From contig CAMYMO010000428.1 in NCBI GenBank assembly GCA_947259425.1, positions 1-7,050 on the forward strand: 7,050 nt of DNA, read 5' to 3'. The position numbers and the translations under genes are program-made. Position 1 is the stretch's first letter, and each line of letters begins with the position of its first letter. The notes under the pieces are model-generated. The model was not told where the DNA came from and ran no database searches. It saw only the letters and a list, made by a program, of their open reading frames with translations. This document shows positions 1 to 5,605 of the stretch, piece by piece. The stretch comes from an uncultured Ectothiorhodospiraceae bacterium (GTDB lineage: Bacteria; Pseudomonadota; Gammaproteobacteria; UBA6429; Thiohalophilaceae).

Positions 1-70
1 CTCAGAATACCTATATATAGTGTCGTCCATTTAAAGTATGGCTTGAGAAGTCGGATTTACAACCAAACGT

Positions 71-96
71 GCGTCAACAAACGCTTACAGTGACGC
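71..96. repeat. Inverted repeat spanning the -35 region of the glyQ promoter
   Basis: GCGTCA at 71-76 is mirrored exactly by TGACGC at 91-96, with a 14-nt spacer. The proposed -35 hexamer of the glyQ promoter (84-89) lies in that spacer. Two matched half-sites around a -35 element are a common layout for an operator, so a regulator binding site is possible. The arms are only 6 bp, and chance or a weak stem-loop are real alternatives. No known regulator motif is recognised. Confidence 0.35.
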
Positions 97-112
97 GACA
101 TGAGGGTATAAT
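84..112 (+). promoter_or_regulatory. Predicted sigma70 promoter of the glyQ operon
   Basis: A perfect -10 box TATAAT (107-112) lies 17 bp downstream of CTTACA (84-89), which matches the -35 consensus at four of six positions. Transcription would begin near 118-120, giving a leader of about 30 nt before the TTG at 151 but only about 10 nt before the upstream TTG at 130. This helps decide the glyQ start. No T-box leader, as found on many Gram-positive glycyl-tRNA synthetase genes, is present in this short leader. Confidence 0.6.
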
Positions 113-139
113 CCGCTGTTTTTAGCATTTTGACATACT

Positions 140-146
140 GGGACGG
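140..146 (+). promoter_or_regulatory. Ribosome binding site deciding the glyQ start
   Basis: GGGACGG lies 4 nt upstream of the TTG at 151, and its GGGA core (140-143) is 7 nt upstream. The match to the Shine-Dalgarno sequence is partial but well placed. The alternative TTG at 130 has only GAGGG at 102-106, far upstream and probably not transcribed because it abuts the -10 box. Confidence 0.45.
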
Positions 147-150
147 TATT

Positions 151-1068
151 TTGAGTCAATCACCACAAACTTTTCAGGGTCTTATTCTGGCCTTACAACA
201 ATATTGGGCCGATCAGGGCTGTGTACTACAACAACCCTATGACAAGGAAATGGGCGCGGGCACCTTCCATCCGGCCACGTTCCTACGTTCAATTGGGCCC
301 GAGCCCTGGAGTTCGGCCTATGTTCAACCCTGTCGGCGACCAACCGATGGACGTTATGGCGAAAATCCAAACCGCCTGCAGCATTATTATCAGTTCCAGG
401 TTGTGATCAAACCCTCACCGCTTGATATCCAGGAACTGTATTTAGATTCATTACGCGCGCTGGGTATTGACCCATTGGTGCATGATATTCGCTTTGTTGA
501 AGATAACTGGGAGTCTCCCACATTAGGCGCCTGGGGACTGGGTTGGGAAGTCTGGTTAAACGGCATGGAAGTCACTCAATTTACCTACTTCCAACAAATC
601 GGCGGCCTTGAATGCAAACCAGTGACCGGTGAGATTACTTACGGACTGGAACGCATCGCCTTATATTTACAAAACAAAGAAAGTATCTATGATCTAGTAT
701 GGGCAGATGGCCCACTGGGTTTAGTTACTTATGGTGACGTTTATCATCAAAATGAAGTTGAGCAGTCGACTTATAATTTTGAACAGGCCAATACAGCGTT
801 ATTGTTTAACACCTTCGATCAATGCGAAAGTGAAAGCAATGTCCTAATCGAAAATAACTTACCACTTCCGGCTTATGAGCAAGTGATGATGGCTTCTCAT
901 GCATTTAACCTGTTGGATGCACGCCATGCAATTTCGGTAACCGAACGACAGCATTACATCTTAAGAATTCGTAACTTGTCACGCAATGTTGCACAGGCCT
1001 TTTATGATTCACGCGAGGCGCTCGGCTTCCCCTTATGTGGAAATGCGAATAAAGGGGGTGCGGCATGA
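151..1068 (+). CDS. glyQ: Glycine--tRNA ligase alpha subunit
   Basis: This is the catalytic subunit of the bacterial alpha2beta2 glycyl-tRNA synthetase, a cytoplasmic class II enzyme that activates glycine with ATP and charges tRNA-Gly together with GlyS. The 305-aa product matches the family's usual length of about 300. It shows FQGLIL near residue 8, GPEP at 49-52, the class II motif 2 stretch RRPTDGRYGENPNR (62-75) with its conserved arginines, EVTQFTYFQQ, and motif 3 GLERIALYL from residue 165. TTG at 151 is preferred over the in-frame TTG at 130. It places the N-terminus where E. coli GlyQ begins relative to FQGLIL, has a spaced GGGA, and leaves a realistic leader after the promoter. The longer reading would give 312 aa. 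The gene overlaps glyS by four bases (ATGA), implying translational coupling. The family is certain; the exact start is likely but not proven. Confidence 0.97.
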   Translation: MSQSPQTFQGLILALQQYWADQGCVLQQPYDKEMGAGTFHPATFLRSIGPEPWSSAYVQPCRRPTDGRYGENPNRLQHYYQFQVVIKPSPLDIQELYLDSLRALGIDPLVHDIRFVEDNWESPTLGAWGLGWEVWLNGMEVTQFTYFQQIGGLECKPVTGEITYGLERIALYLQNKESIYDLVWADGPLGLVTYGDVYHQNEVEQSTYNFEQANTALLFNTFDQCESESNVLIENNLPLPAYEQVMMASHAFNLLDARHAISVTERQHYILRIRNLSRNVAQAFYDSREALGFPLCGNANKGGAA

Positions 1069-3146
1069 GTAAAGCCCAGGATCTGTTAATTGAATTAGGT
1101 ACTGAAGAATTACCACCCAAGGCATTGCTAAAGTTAATCACGGCCTTTAAAGATCACTTTGCCGCAGAATTAAAACAAGCTAAATTATCTTTTAATGACA
1201 TAAAAGAATTTGCCACGCCCCGCCGTCTGGCTTTGATCGTAACGGGTTTAGATGCTCAACAAGCAGATAAAGAGATCGACCGACGTGGCCCTCCGTTACA
1301 AGCCGCCTTTGATGAAAACGGCGAACCCACCAAGGCCGCATTGGGTTTTGCTGAATCGTGCGGCATCGATATTAATGATGTCGAGAAAATTGAAAATGAT
1401 AAAGGCGCCTGGTTATTTTACAAAGTATCCCAAAAAGGTGTAAAAACAACGGCTTTATTGCCTGAAATGGTTACCAATGTGTTACAAAAATTACCGATTC
1501 CTAAACGCATGCGCTGGGCTAATTTAGATGCCCAGTTTGTCAGACCCGTTCATTGGTTAGTGATGTTGTATGGAAAAGAATTGGTTGAAGCCGAAGTGTT
1601 AAGTGTGAAAAGTTCGAACACCAGTTTTGGTCACCGTTTTCATAACCCCGGTCCGATTAAACTGAAACAGGCTTCAGACTATGTAAACAAATTGTTGGAT
1701 AAAGGCAAGGTCATTGTTGATTTCGAAACACGAAAACAAAACATCGTCGCACAAGTTGAAAAGATCGCTGAGCAGCAAAATGCCAAGGCCGTGTTAGACA
1801 ACGATTTGTTAAACGAAGTCACCTCTATGGTCGAATGGCCCGTAGCAATACTCGGTAACTTTGAAGCGCGCTTTTTAGATATTCCGCAAGAGGCCTTAAT
1901 CTCGACCATGTCGGCCCATCAAAAATATTTTCATTTGATCGATAAGCAAGGAAAACTACTACCGCACTTTATTACCGTTGCTAACATTGCCAGTAAAGAT
2001 ATGAGCAAAGTGATCGAAGGTAACGAACGTGTTATTCGTCCACGTTTTTCGGATGCCGAATTTTTCTGGAATCAGGATCGCAAACACCCACTTGAGAATC
2101 ACATTGAATCAACCAAATCGGTTCTGTTTCAAAAACAAATGGGAAGCCTCTATGACAAATCTCAGCGCGTGGAAAAATTAGCCGACGTAATCGCAGAGAA
2201 GATCGATGCCAATAAACGGTTTGTAAAACGCAGTGCTGAATTAGCCAAGTGTGATCTGATGACGGAAATGGTCCATGAATTTCCCGAACTACAAGGCATC
2301 ATGGGTCGCTATTACGCGATACATGACAAAGAAGAAGCCGAGGTTGCGCAGGCCATCGATGAACATTACATGCCACGCTTCGCCGGCGATCAGCTACCCC
2401 AAACCAAAACAGGGCAAGCCTTAGCGATTGCCGATCGACTCGATACCCTGCTCGGCATTATTGCCGCAGGCCAATTACCCAGTGGTGATAAAGACCCATA
2501 TGGTCTACGTCGTGCCGCGCTGGGTGTGTTACGCATCATGATCGAGTGTGATTTAACATTAGATATCAATGAGTTAGTAGATAAGCATACTGAACACCTA
2601 CCCGCCGAGCTTGAAGCAGAAACCGCAGTGAGCACTACGGTCGACTTCATACTGGAACGCTTAAAGACCTACTACCTGAATAAAGACATCAAGGTTGATG
2701 TTTATGAGGCGGTTAAATCCCAACGGCCGACGCAACCCAATGATTTCGATGCGCGCATTCATGCGGTCGCCAGTTTCCAGACCGATGCCGCCGCGACCAG
2801 CCTGGCTGCCGCAAACAAACGAATCTCGAATATCCTTAAAAAGTCGAAAGAGGTGATTCCTGAATCGATCGATCAAAAATTATTGACTGAAGCAAATGAA
2901 GAAAAACTCGCGAAACAGGTACTTGAGCTACATGAACGAATCTCACCGCTGATAGAATCACGTGATTACGGCAATATCCTGGTTATATTAGCGGCACTAA
3001 AAGATAACGTTGATGACTTCTTTGATCATGTCATGGTGAATGACGAAGATAAAAGTCTGCGCCTTAATCGATTAGCGATCCTGAATCAATTACGTAATCT
3101 GTTTTTGGGTGTCGCCGATATTTCTAAACTGCAATCGGTCAATTAA
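1065..3146 (+). CDS. glyS: Glycine--tRNA ligase beta subunit
   Basis: This is the tRNA-binding subunit of the heterotetrameric glycyl-tRNA synthetase; it recognises tRNA-Gly and is needed for charging by GlyQ. At 693 aa it is close to the usual length of about 690. Visible landmarks are GTEELPPKAL (12-21), a PRRLAL segment near residue 52, GHRF in the B3/B4-like N-terminal part, SLVEWPV-like SMVEWPV, VANI and RPRFSDAEFF in the middle. An HD-like region begins around KCDLM (395-399), followed by PRFAGD, then KDPYGLRRAALGVLR (476-490). The C-terminal helical region (AANKRISNIL, then LRLNRLAILNQLRNLF) fits the DALR-type anticodon-binding domain. The start is supported by GGGGG at 1054-1058, 6 nt before the ATG. 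The stop overlaps the next gene's first base in TAATG. No truncation or frameshift is seen. Confidence 0.97.
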   Translation: MSKAQDLLIELGTEELPPKALLKLITAFKDHFAAELKQAKLSFNDIKEFATPRRLALIVTGLDAQQADKEIDRRGPPLQAAFDENGEPTKAALGFAESCGIDINDVEKIENDKGAWLFYKVSQKGVKTTALLPEMVTNVLQKLPIPKRMRWANLDAQFVRPVHWLVMLYGKELVEAEVLSVKSSNTSFGHRFHNPGPIKLKQASDYVNKLLDKGKVIVDFETRKQNIVAQVEKIAEQQNAKAVLDNDLLNEVTSMVEWPVAILGNFEARFLDIPQEALISTMSAHQKYFHLIDKQGKLLPHFITVANIASKDMSKVIEGNERVIRPRFSDAEFFWNQDRKHPLENHIESTKSVLFQKQMGSLYDKSQRVEKLADVIAEKIDANKRFVKRSAELAKCDLMTEMVHEFPELQGIMGRYYAIHDKEEAEVAQAIDEHYMPRFAGDQLPQTKTGQALAIADRLDTLLGIIAAGQLPSGDKDPYGLRRAALGVLRIMIECDLTLDINELVDKHTEHLPAELEAETAVSTTVDFILERLKTYYLNKDIKVDVYEAVKSQRPTQPNDFDARIHAVASFQTDAAATSLAAANKRISNILKKSKEVIPESIDQKLLTEANEEKLAKQVLELHERISPLIESRDYGNILVILAALKDNVDDFFDHVMVNDEDKSLRLNRLAILNQLRNLFLGVADISKLQSVN

Positions 3147-3490
3147 TGATGTCTGAAACCAACCCGGATTCTTATCAAGCCATGCTCGATGCCGTACAAG
3201 CCTTTCATGATAAACATGATTTTAAAAACACCGGTGGTGAAGAACTTACCTATCGTATCGCCTTGATGGTCGAAGAACTCGGTGAAGTTTCTGAGTGTGT
3301 CACCAAAGGCAAACCAGTTGAAGAGCTGGCGGAAGAAGTCGCCGATTTAACTATTTTACTGATCGGTACCGCTATTGCCGCTGATTTTGATTTAAAACAG
3401 GCGTTTTGGAAAAAAATGGATAAACTCATGCAGCGTCAATCTAAAATGATTGATGGTCGTATTCGGGTATCTGAGTTTCGGGAAAAATAG
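3146..3490 (+). CDS. MazG-like nucleotide pyrophosphohydrolase
   Basis: This 114-aa protein belongs by motif to the all-alpha NTP pyrophosphohydrolase superfamily (MazG, HisE and dUTPase relatives), small cytoplasmic enzymes that split nucleoside triphosphates to the monophosphate and pyrophosphate with Mg2+. The metal-binding pattern EExxE...ExxD is seen as E43 E44 and E47, then E64 and D67. The rest is predicted helical, and there is one domain only, unlike two-domain MazG of about 260 aa. The substrate cannot be read from sequence; non-canonical dNTPs (house-cleaning) are an inference, and HisE-like activity is unlikely outside a his operon. It starts at the ATG overlapping the glyS stop (TAATG); a second ATG follows at 3149. 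No good ribosome binding site is visible, so reinitiation after glyS is likely. It sits between glyS and gmhB, where I recall no such gene in E. coli or Pseudomonas. Confidence 0.85.
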   Translation: MMSETNPDSYQAMLDAVQAFHDKHDFKNTGGEELTYRIALMVEELGEVSECVTKGKPVEELAEEVADLTILLIGTAIAADFDLKQAFWKKMDKLMQRQSKMIDGRIRVSEFREK

Positions 3491-3506
3491 TTAATTAGTC
3501 GCAACA

Positions 3507-4043
3507 ATGAAGTTAATTATTCTAGACAGAGACGGTGTGATCAATCAGGATTCAGATGAGTTCATCAAATCCGCCGATGAATTTATACCTATTCCTGGTT
3601 CGCTTGAGGCCATTTCACGTTTAAATCATGCTGGTTATTCAGTCATGGTCGCCACCAACCAATCCGGAATCGCACGTGGTTTATACACGATTGAAACCCT
3701 TAATACGATGCACGATAAATTGCGTCGTTTATTAAGTGCATTTGGTGGTCACATTGATGGTATTTTTTACTGTCCCCATGGCCCGGACGATCATTGTGAA
3801 TGCCGAAAACCTAAAACCGGTTTGTTTATCGATATCGCACAACGATCGCAATGTAATCTAAATAATGTTTATGCCGTCGGCGACTCGCTGCGTGATTTAC
3901 AGGCCGCCGAGGCGGTGGGTGCGAAACCCGTGCTGGTCAAAACCGGTAAAGGTTTACGCACCCTGCAGCATAAAGATACCATTCAACACATACCGGTTTT
4001 TGATAACTTATCTCATTTTGTCGATAGTTTATTGGCAGAATAA
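3507..4043 (+). CDS. gmhB: D-glycero-beta-D-manno-heptose 1,7-bisphosphate 7-phosphatase
   Basis: This 178-aa HAD-family phosphatase removes the C7 phosphate of heptose bisphosphate in the cytoplasmic route to ADP-heptose, the precursor of the LPS inner core. All four HAD motifs are visible: DRDGVIN with the nucleophile and acid D7 and D9, ATNQSG (T50), the lysine in CRKPKTG (K101 or K103), and GDSLRD (D126, D130). The structural zinc ligands are C89, H91, C97 and C99; the loop between H91 and C97 is short compared with the E. coli enzyme as I recall it. The related histidinol-phosphate phosphatase shares this fold, but the length, zinc loop and neighbourhood favour GmhB. The ATG is 16 nt after the MazG-like stop and has no strong ribosome binding site. 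The downstream plsC and upstream glyS are its usual neighbours in pseudomonads. Confidence 0.92.
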   Translation: MKLIILDRDGVINQDSDEFIKSADEFIPIPGSLEAISRLNHAGYSVMVATNQSGIARGLYTIETLNTMHDKLRRLLSAFGGHIDGIFYCPHGPDDHCECRKPKTGLFIDIAQRSQCNLNNVYAVGDSLRDLQAAEAVGAKPVLVKTGKGLRTLQHKDTIQHIPVFDNLSHFVDSLLAE

Positions 4044-4054
4044 CGGACACGATA

Positions 4055-4780
4055 ATGCGTTTAATTGGATCTATACTTTTTAGTATCTACACAATCATCT
4101 CAACCATTGTTACAGGCTTGATATGTCTGTTGCTATTTCCCTTTCCTTATTATCTACGCTATTTGGTCATAAAGGCCTATGCTATCACGGTGATTAACGC
4201 CTTAACGCTTTTCTGTGGCATTAAATATAGCGTAGAAGGTAAAGAAAATTTTAGCGGCGAACCCGTTATTGTATTTTGTAAACATCAATCTACCTGGGAA
4301 ACCTACGTATTACAGGTTATCTTCCCGGCCTTAAGCTTTGTGTTTAAACAGGAACTTTTCTGGATTCCATTCTTTGGCTGGGGGTTGATGGCAATGAAAC
4401 CGGTTGCAATCAAACGTGGAACCGGCAAAAAGGCCGTTAAACAAGTCGTCACCCGTGGCACGAAACGATTAAACGAAGGCCTCTGTGTCGTGATCTTCCC
4501 AGAGGGTACTCGCACCAAACCCACCGGCCCAGGCCGTTATCGCCTTGGCGGTGCCATCTTAGCGGCAGAAAGTGGTTACCCGGTTATTCCCGTGGCGCAT
4601 AATGCCGGCGAGTTCTGGCCACGCAAAAGTTTCATCAAACACCCAGGACATATTACGGTCCGGGTCGGCCCGCAAATCACCAGCAAAGGGAAAACACCAG
4701 AGGCGATATTAGCCGAAGCAAAAGACTGGATTGAGACCCAAATGCCCGAGATCACCCAGGGCCCGTACCAGTCAAAATAA
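4055..4780 (+). CDS. plsC: 1-acyl-sn-glycerol-3-phosphate acyltransferase family protein
   Basis: The 241-aa product is a membrane-bound acyltransferase expected to acylate lysophosphatidic acid to phosphatidic acid, the central precursor of membrane phospholipids. A long hydrophobic stretch at residues 7-34 should anchor it in the inner membrane with the active site facing the cytoplasm. The catalytic block is KHQSTWE (76-82), in which H77 is followed after four residues by E82 rather than the textbook aspartate. IKRGTG (119-124), FPEGTR (148-153) and VIPV (177-180) correspond to the substrate-binding motifs II, III and IV. The ATG lies 11 nt after gmhB, with CGGAC just upstream as a partial ribosome binding site. 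It is the last gene of the operon. Another lysophospholipid or ornithine lipid could be the acceptor; the family is sure, the substrate is inferred. Confidence 0.88.
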   Translation: MRLIGSILFSIYTIISTIVTGLICLLLFPFPYYLRYLVIKAYAITVINALTLFCGIKYSVEGKENFSGEPVIVFCKHQSTWETYVLQVIFPALSFVFKQELFWIPFFGWGLMAMKPVAIKRGTGKKAVKQVVTRGTKRLNEGLCVVIFPEGTRTKPTGPGRYRLGGAILAAESGYPVIPVAHNAGEFWPRKSFIKHPGHITVRVGPQITSKGKTPEAILAEAKDWIETQMPEITQGPYQSK

Positions 4781-4811
4781 GTAACCCCTTGTTTTTCATA
4801 TTAATTCTGTC

Positions 4812-4840
4812 CGCACAAATCCATATAAATTGTGTATAAT
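4812..4840 (+). promoter_or_regulatory. Predicted promoter for the 112-aa unknown gene
   Basis: TATAAT at 4835-4840 is a perfect -10 box. With 17-bp spacing the -35 position holds CGCACA (4812-4817), which matches only three of six bases. Transcription would start near 4847, about 20 nt before the ATG at 4868 and just upstream of the GGGGAGG ribosome binding site. The weak -35 suggests either low basal activity or the need for an activator. It lies in the 87-bp gap after plsC, where no convincing hairpin terminator is seen, so read-through from the glyQ operon is also possible. Confidence 0.5.
4831..4839 (-). promoter_or_regulatory. DnaA-box consensus 9-mer on the -10 box
   Basis: TGTGTATAA on the plus strand is TTATACACA on the minus strand, a full match to the DnaA box consensus TTATNCACA. 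It covers the first five bases of the proposed -10 box. I found no second full-consensus box in the window, so it is not an origin. If bound by DnaA it could repress or time transcription of the following gene. A chance match is quite possible for a 9-mer in 7 kb. Confidence 0.35.
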
Positions 4841-4853
4841 TTCTCCATAATCT

Positions 4854-4860
4854 GGGGAGG
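4854..4860 (+). promoter_or_regulatory. Strong ribosome binding site of the 112-aa unknown gene
   Basis: GGGGAGG, containing with the next base the full GGAGGT anti-16S match, lies 7 nt before the ATG at 4868. It is the best Shine-Dalgarno sequence in the window and fixes the start of the gene. The in-frame GTG at 4832 sits beside the -10 box, upstream of any likely transcription start. Confidence 0.75.
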
Positions 4861-4867
4861 TTATGAT

Positions 4868-5206
4868 ATGTATAGCGACACACGACTATTAGGGCCGGAT
4901 ACGGACCTGGATGAATTTCTGACAAAACTCAAAACCCCATGGAAAACCATGGATTCAGATATGGATACTGCACTGGGTATTATCACCAATCATGCAAAAA
5001 CTGAGTTTGAAATTGAAACCACACAACTGATGAGCGTGATGAAACAACAAGGCGGTCAGATATCGATCGAGTTTCCCAGCTGGCAAGCGGATGTTGAAAA
5101 GGCGTTTATCAATCAATACGGTCTGATCGACGGCAAACTTATTTTTAACAAAGTTCTGATGCGTCTTTTCCAGATCTCGAAGGGGACTGAACAACAACTG
5201 CATTAA
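4868..5206 (+). CDS. Unknown cytoplasmic protein, 112 aa
   Basis: I do not recognise this protein and assign no function. The start at the ATG 4868 is chosen because of the strong GGGGAGG site 7 nt upstream; a GTG at 4832 would add 12 residues but lies in the -10 region. The product has no signal peptide, no membrane segment and no cysteine. The N-terminal third is acidic (PDTDLDEF, then MDSDMDTAL), and residues 14-62 look mostly helical. A short strand-like piece QISIEFPSW (64-72) precedes a helical C-terminal half containing AFINQYGLIDGKL (79-91). No catalytic motif or helix-turn-helix is evident. It appears to have its own promoter and is followed on the same strand by two other unknown genes after 60 nt. 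Good translation signals and a coherent composition suggest a real gene. Confidence 0.75.
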   Translation: MYSDTRLLGPDTDLDEFLTKLKTPWKTMDSDMDTALGIITNHAKTEFEIETTQLMSVMKQQGGQISIEFPSWQADVEKAFINQYGLIDGKLIFNKVLMRLFQISKGTEQQLH

Positions 5207-5266
5207 CCGTTGGCATTCGTTTTTTTCATGCTTCCGCGTTACTCACTATCAGCGTAAAATACACGC

Positions 5267-5575
5267 GTGCAAAACAAATACAACCAAAAAACCAAATTCA
5301 CTCAAAACATAAAATGCTCGTTCGAGAATTTTGATCTTACCTTTATTGGTACAAGACATCAGGACCATCCAATCTACAAACCCGGATTCCATTATTACGA
5401 TTTTACCTTAGCAACAAAAGAACAGATGCAAACCATCAGCTGGACAAGTGGTACAGGCGAGATTATTTCGGTCTACTTTGAAATCAATCAACAAAAATTT
5501 AGTTTAGAGCTTGGCATGGCCGATAACTTCGGTATATTGGCAAACGACGAGTTAGTGGTATCAAAACTCGATTAA
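5267..5575 (+). CDS. Unknown small beta-rich protein, 102 aa, GTG start
   Basis: I cannot name a function. The frame opens with GTG at 5267; no later ATG, GTG or TTG keeps the N-terminal half before Met54, so GTG is the likely start. No Shine-Dalgarno sequence precedes it. A -10-like TAAAAT at 5255-5260 would place the transcript start on or next to the GTG, so a leaderless message is possible; cotranscription with the gene ending at 5206 is the alternative. The first 18 residues are polar and lysine- and asparagine-rich. The rest alternates short strands: FDLTFIGTR (22-30), YYDFTLA (43-49), ISWTSGTGEI (57-66), ISVYFEIN (67-74), FSLELGM (78-84) and DELVVSKLD at the end. There is no signal peptide or membrane segment. 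The orderly strand pattern and WTSGTG motif suggest a real compact domain. Codon use is AT-rich compared with glyQS by eye. Confidence 0.7.
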   Translation: MQNKYNQKTKFTQNIKCSFENFDLTFIGTRHQDHPIYKPGFHYYDFTLATKEQMQTISWTSGTGEIISVYFEINQQKFSLELGMADNFGILANDELVVSKLD

Positions 5576-5604
5576 AAGGAAATAAGAACTCAAAAGGAAA
5601 TTAA
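5574..5604 (+). repeat. Tandem direct repeat carrying two Shine-Dalgarno-like sites
   Basis: AAAAGGAAATAA at 5574-5585 recurs as AAAAGGAAATTAA at 5592-5604, starting 18 nt apart. The second copy supplies AGGA at 5595-5598, 7 nt before the ATG at 5606, and is the working ribosome binding site. The first copy begins inside the stop codon of the previous gene and could act as a standby site or be a remnant of a local duplication. Confidence 0.5.
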
Positions 5605-5605
5605 T

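Noticed and set aside
11..20. 10-bp perfect palindrome CTATATATAG.
   Set aside because: Simple AT alternation is palindromic by nature, and no second copy or associated element was seen.
1..30. Possible start of a divergent minus-strand gene (ATG at 30-28, encoding MDDTIYRYSE to the window edge).
   Set aside because: Only ten codons are visible, there is no Shine-Dalgarno sequence, and the promoter-like hexamers (TTGTAA, CATACT) are weak. It cannot be separated from chance.
4750..4800. Terminator after plsC, suggested by GGG...CCC and TTGTTTTTC.
   Set aside because: The possible stem is about three pairs with a long loop, which is not enough to call an intrinsic terminator.
5195..5226. Terminator after the 112-aa gene, suggested by a run of seven T at 5220-5226.
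   Set aside because: No stable stem precedes the T-run; only 3-4-bp pairings could be found.
5210..5243. TTGGCA at 5210-5215 as a -35 box for the GTG-start gene.
   Set aside because: It matches the -35 consensus at five of six bases, but no acceptable -10 box lies 16-18 bp downstream.
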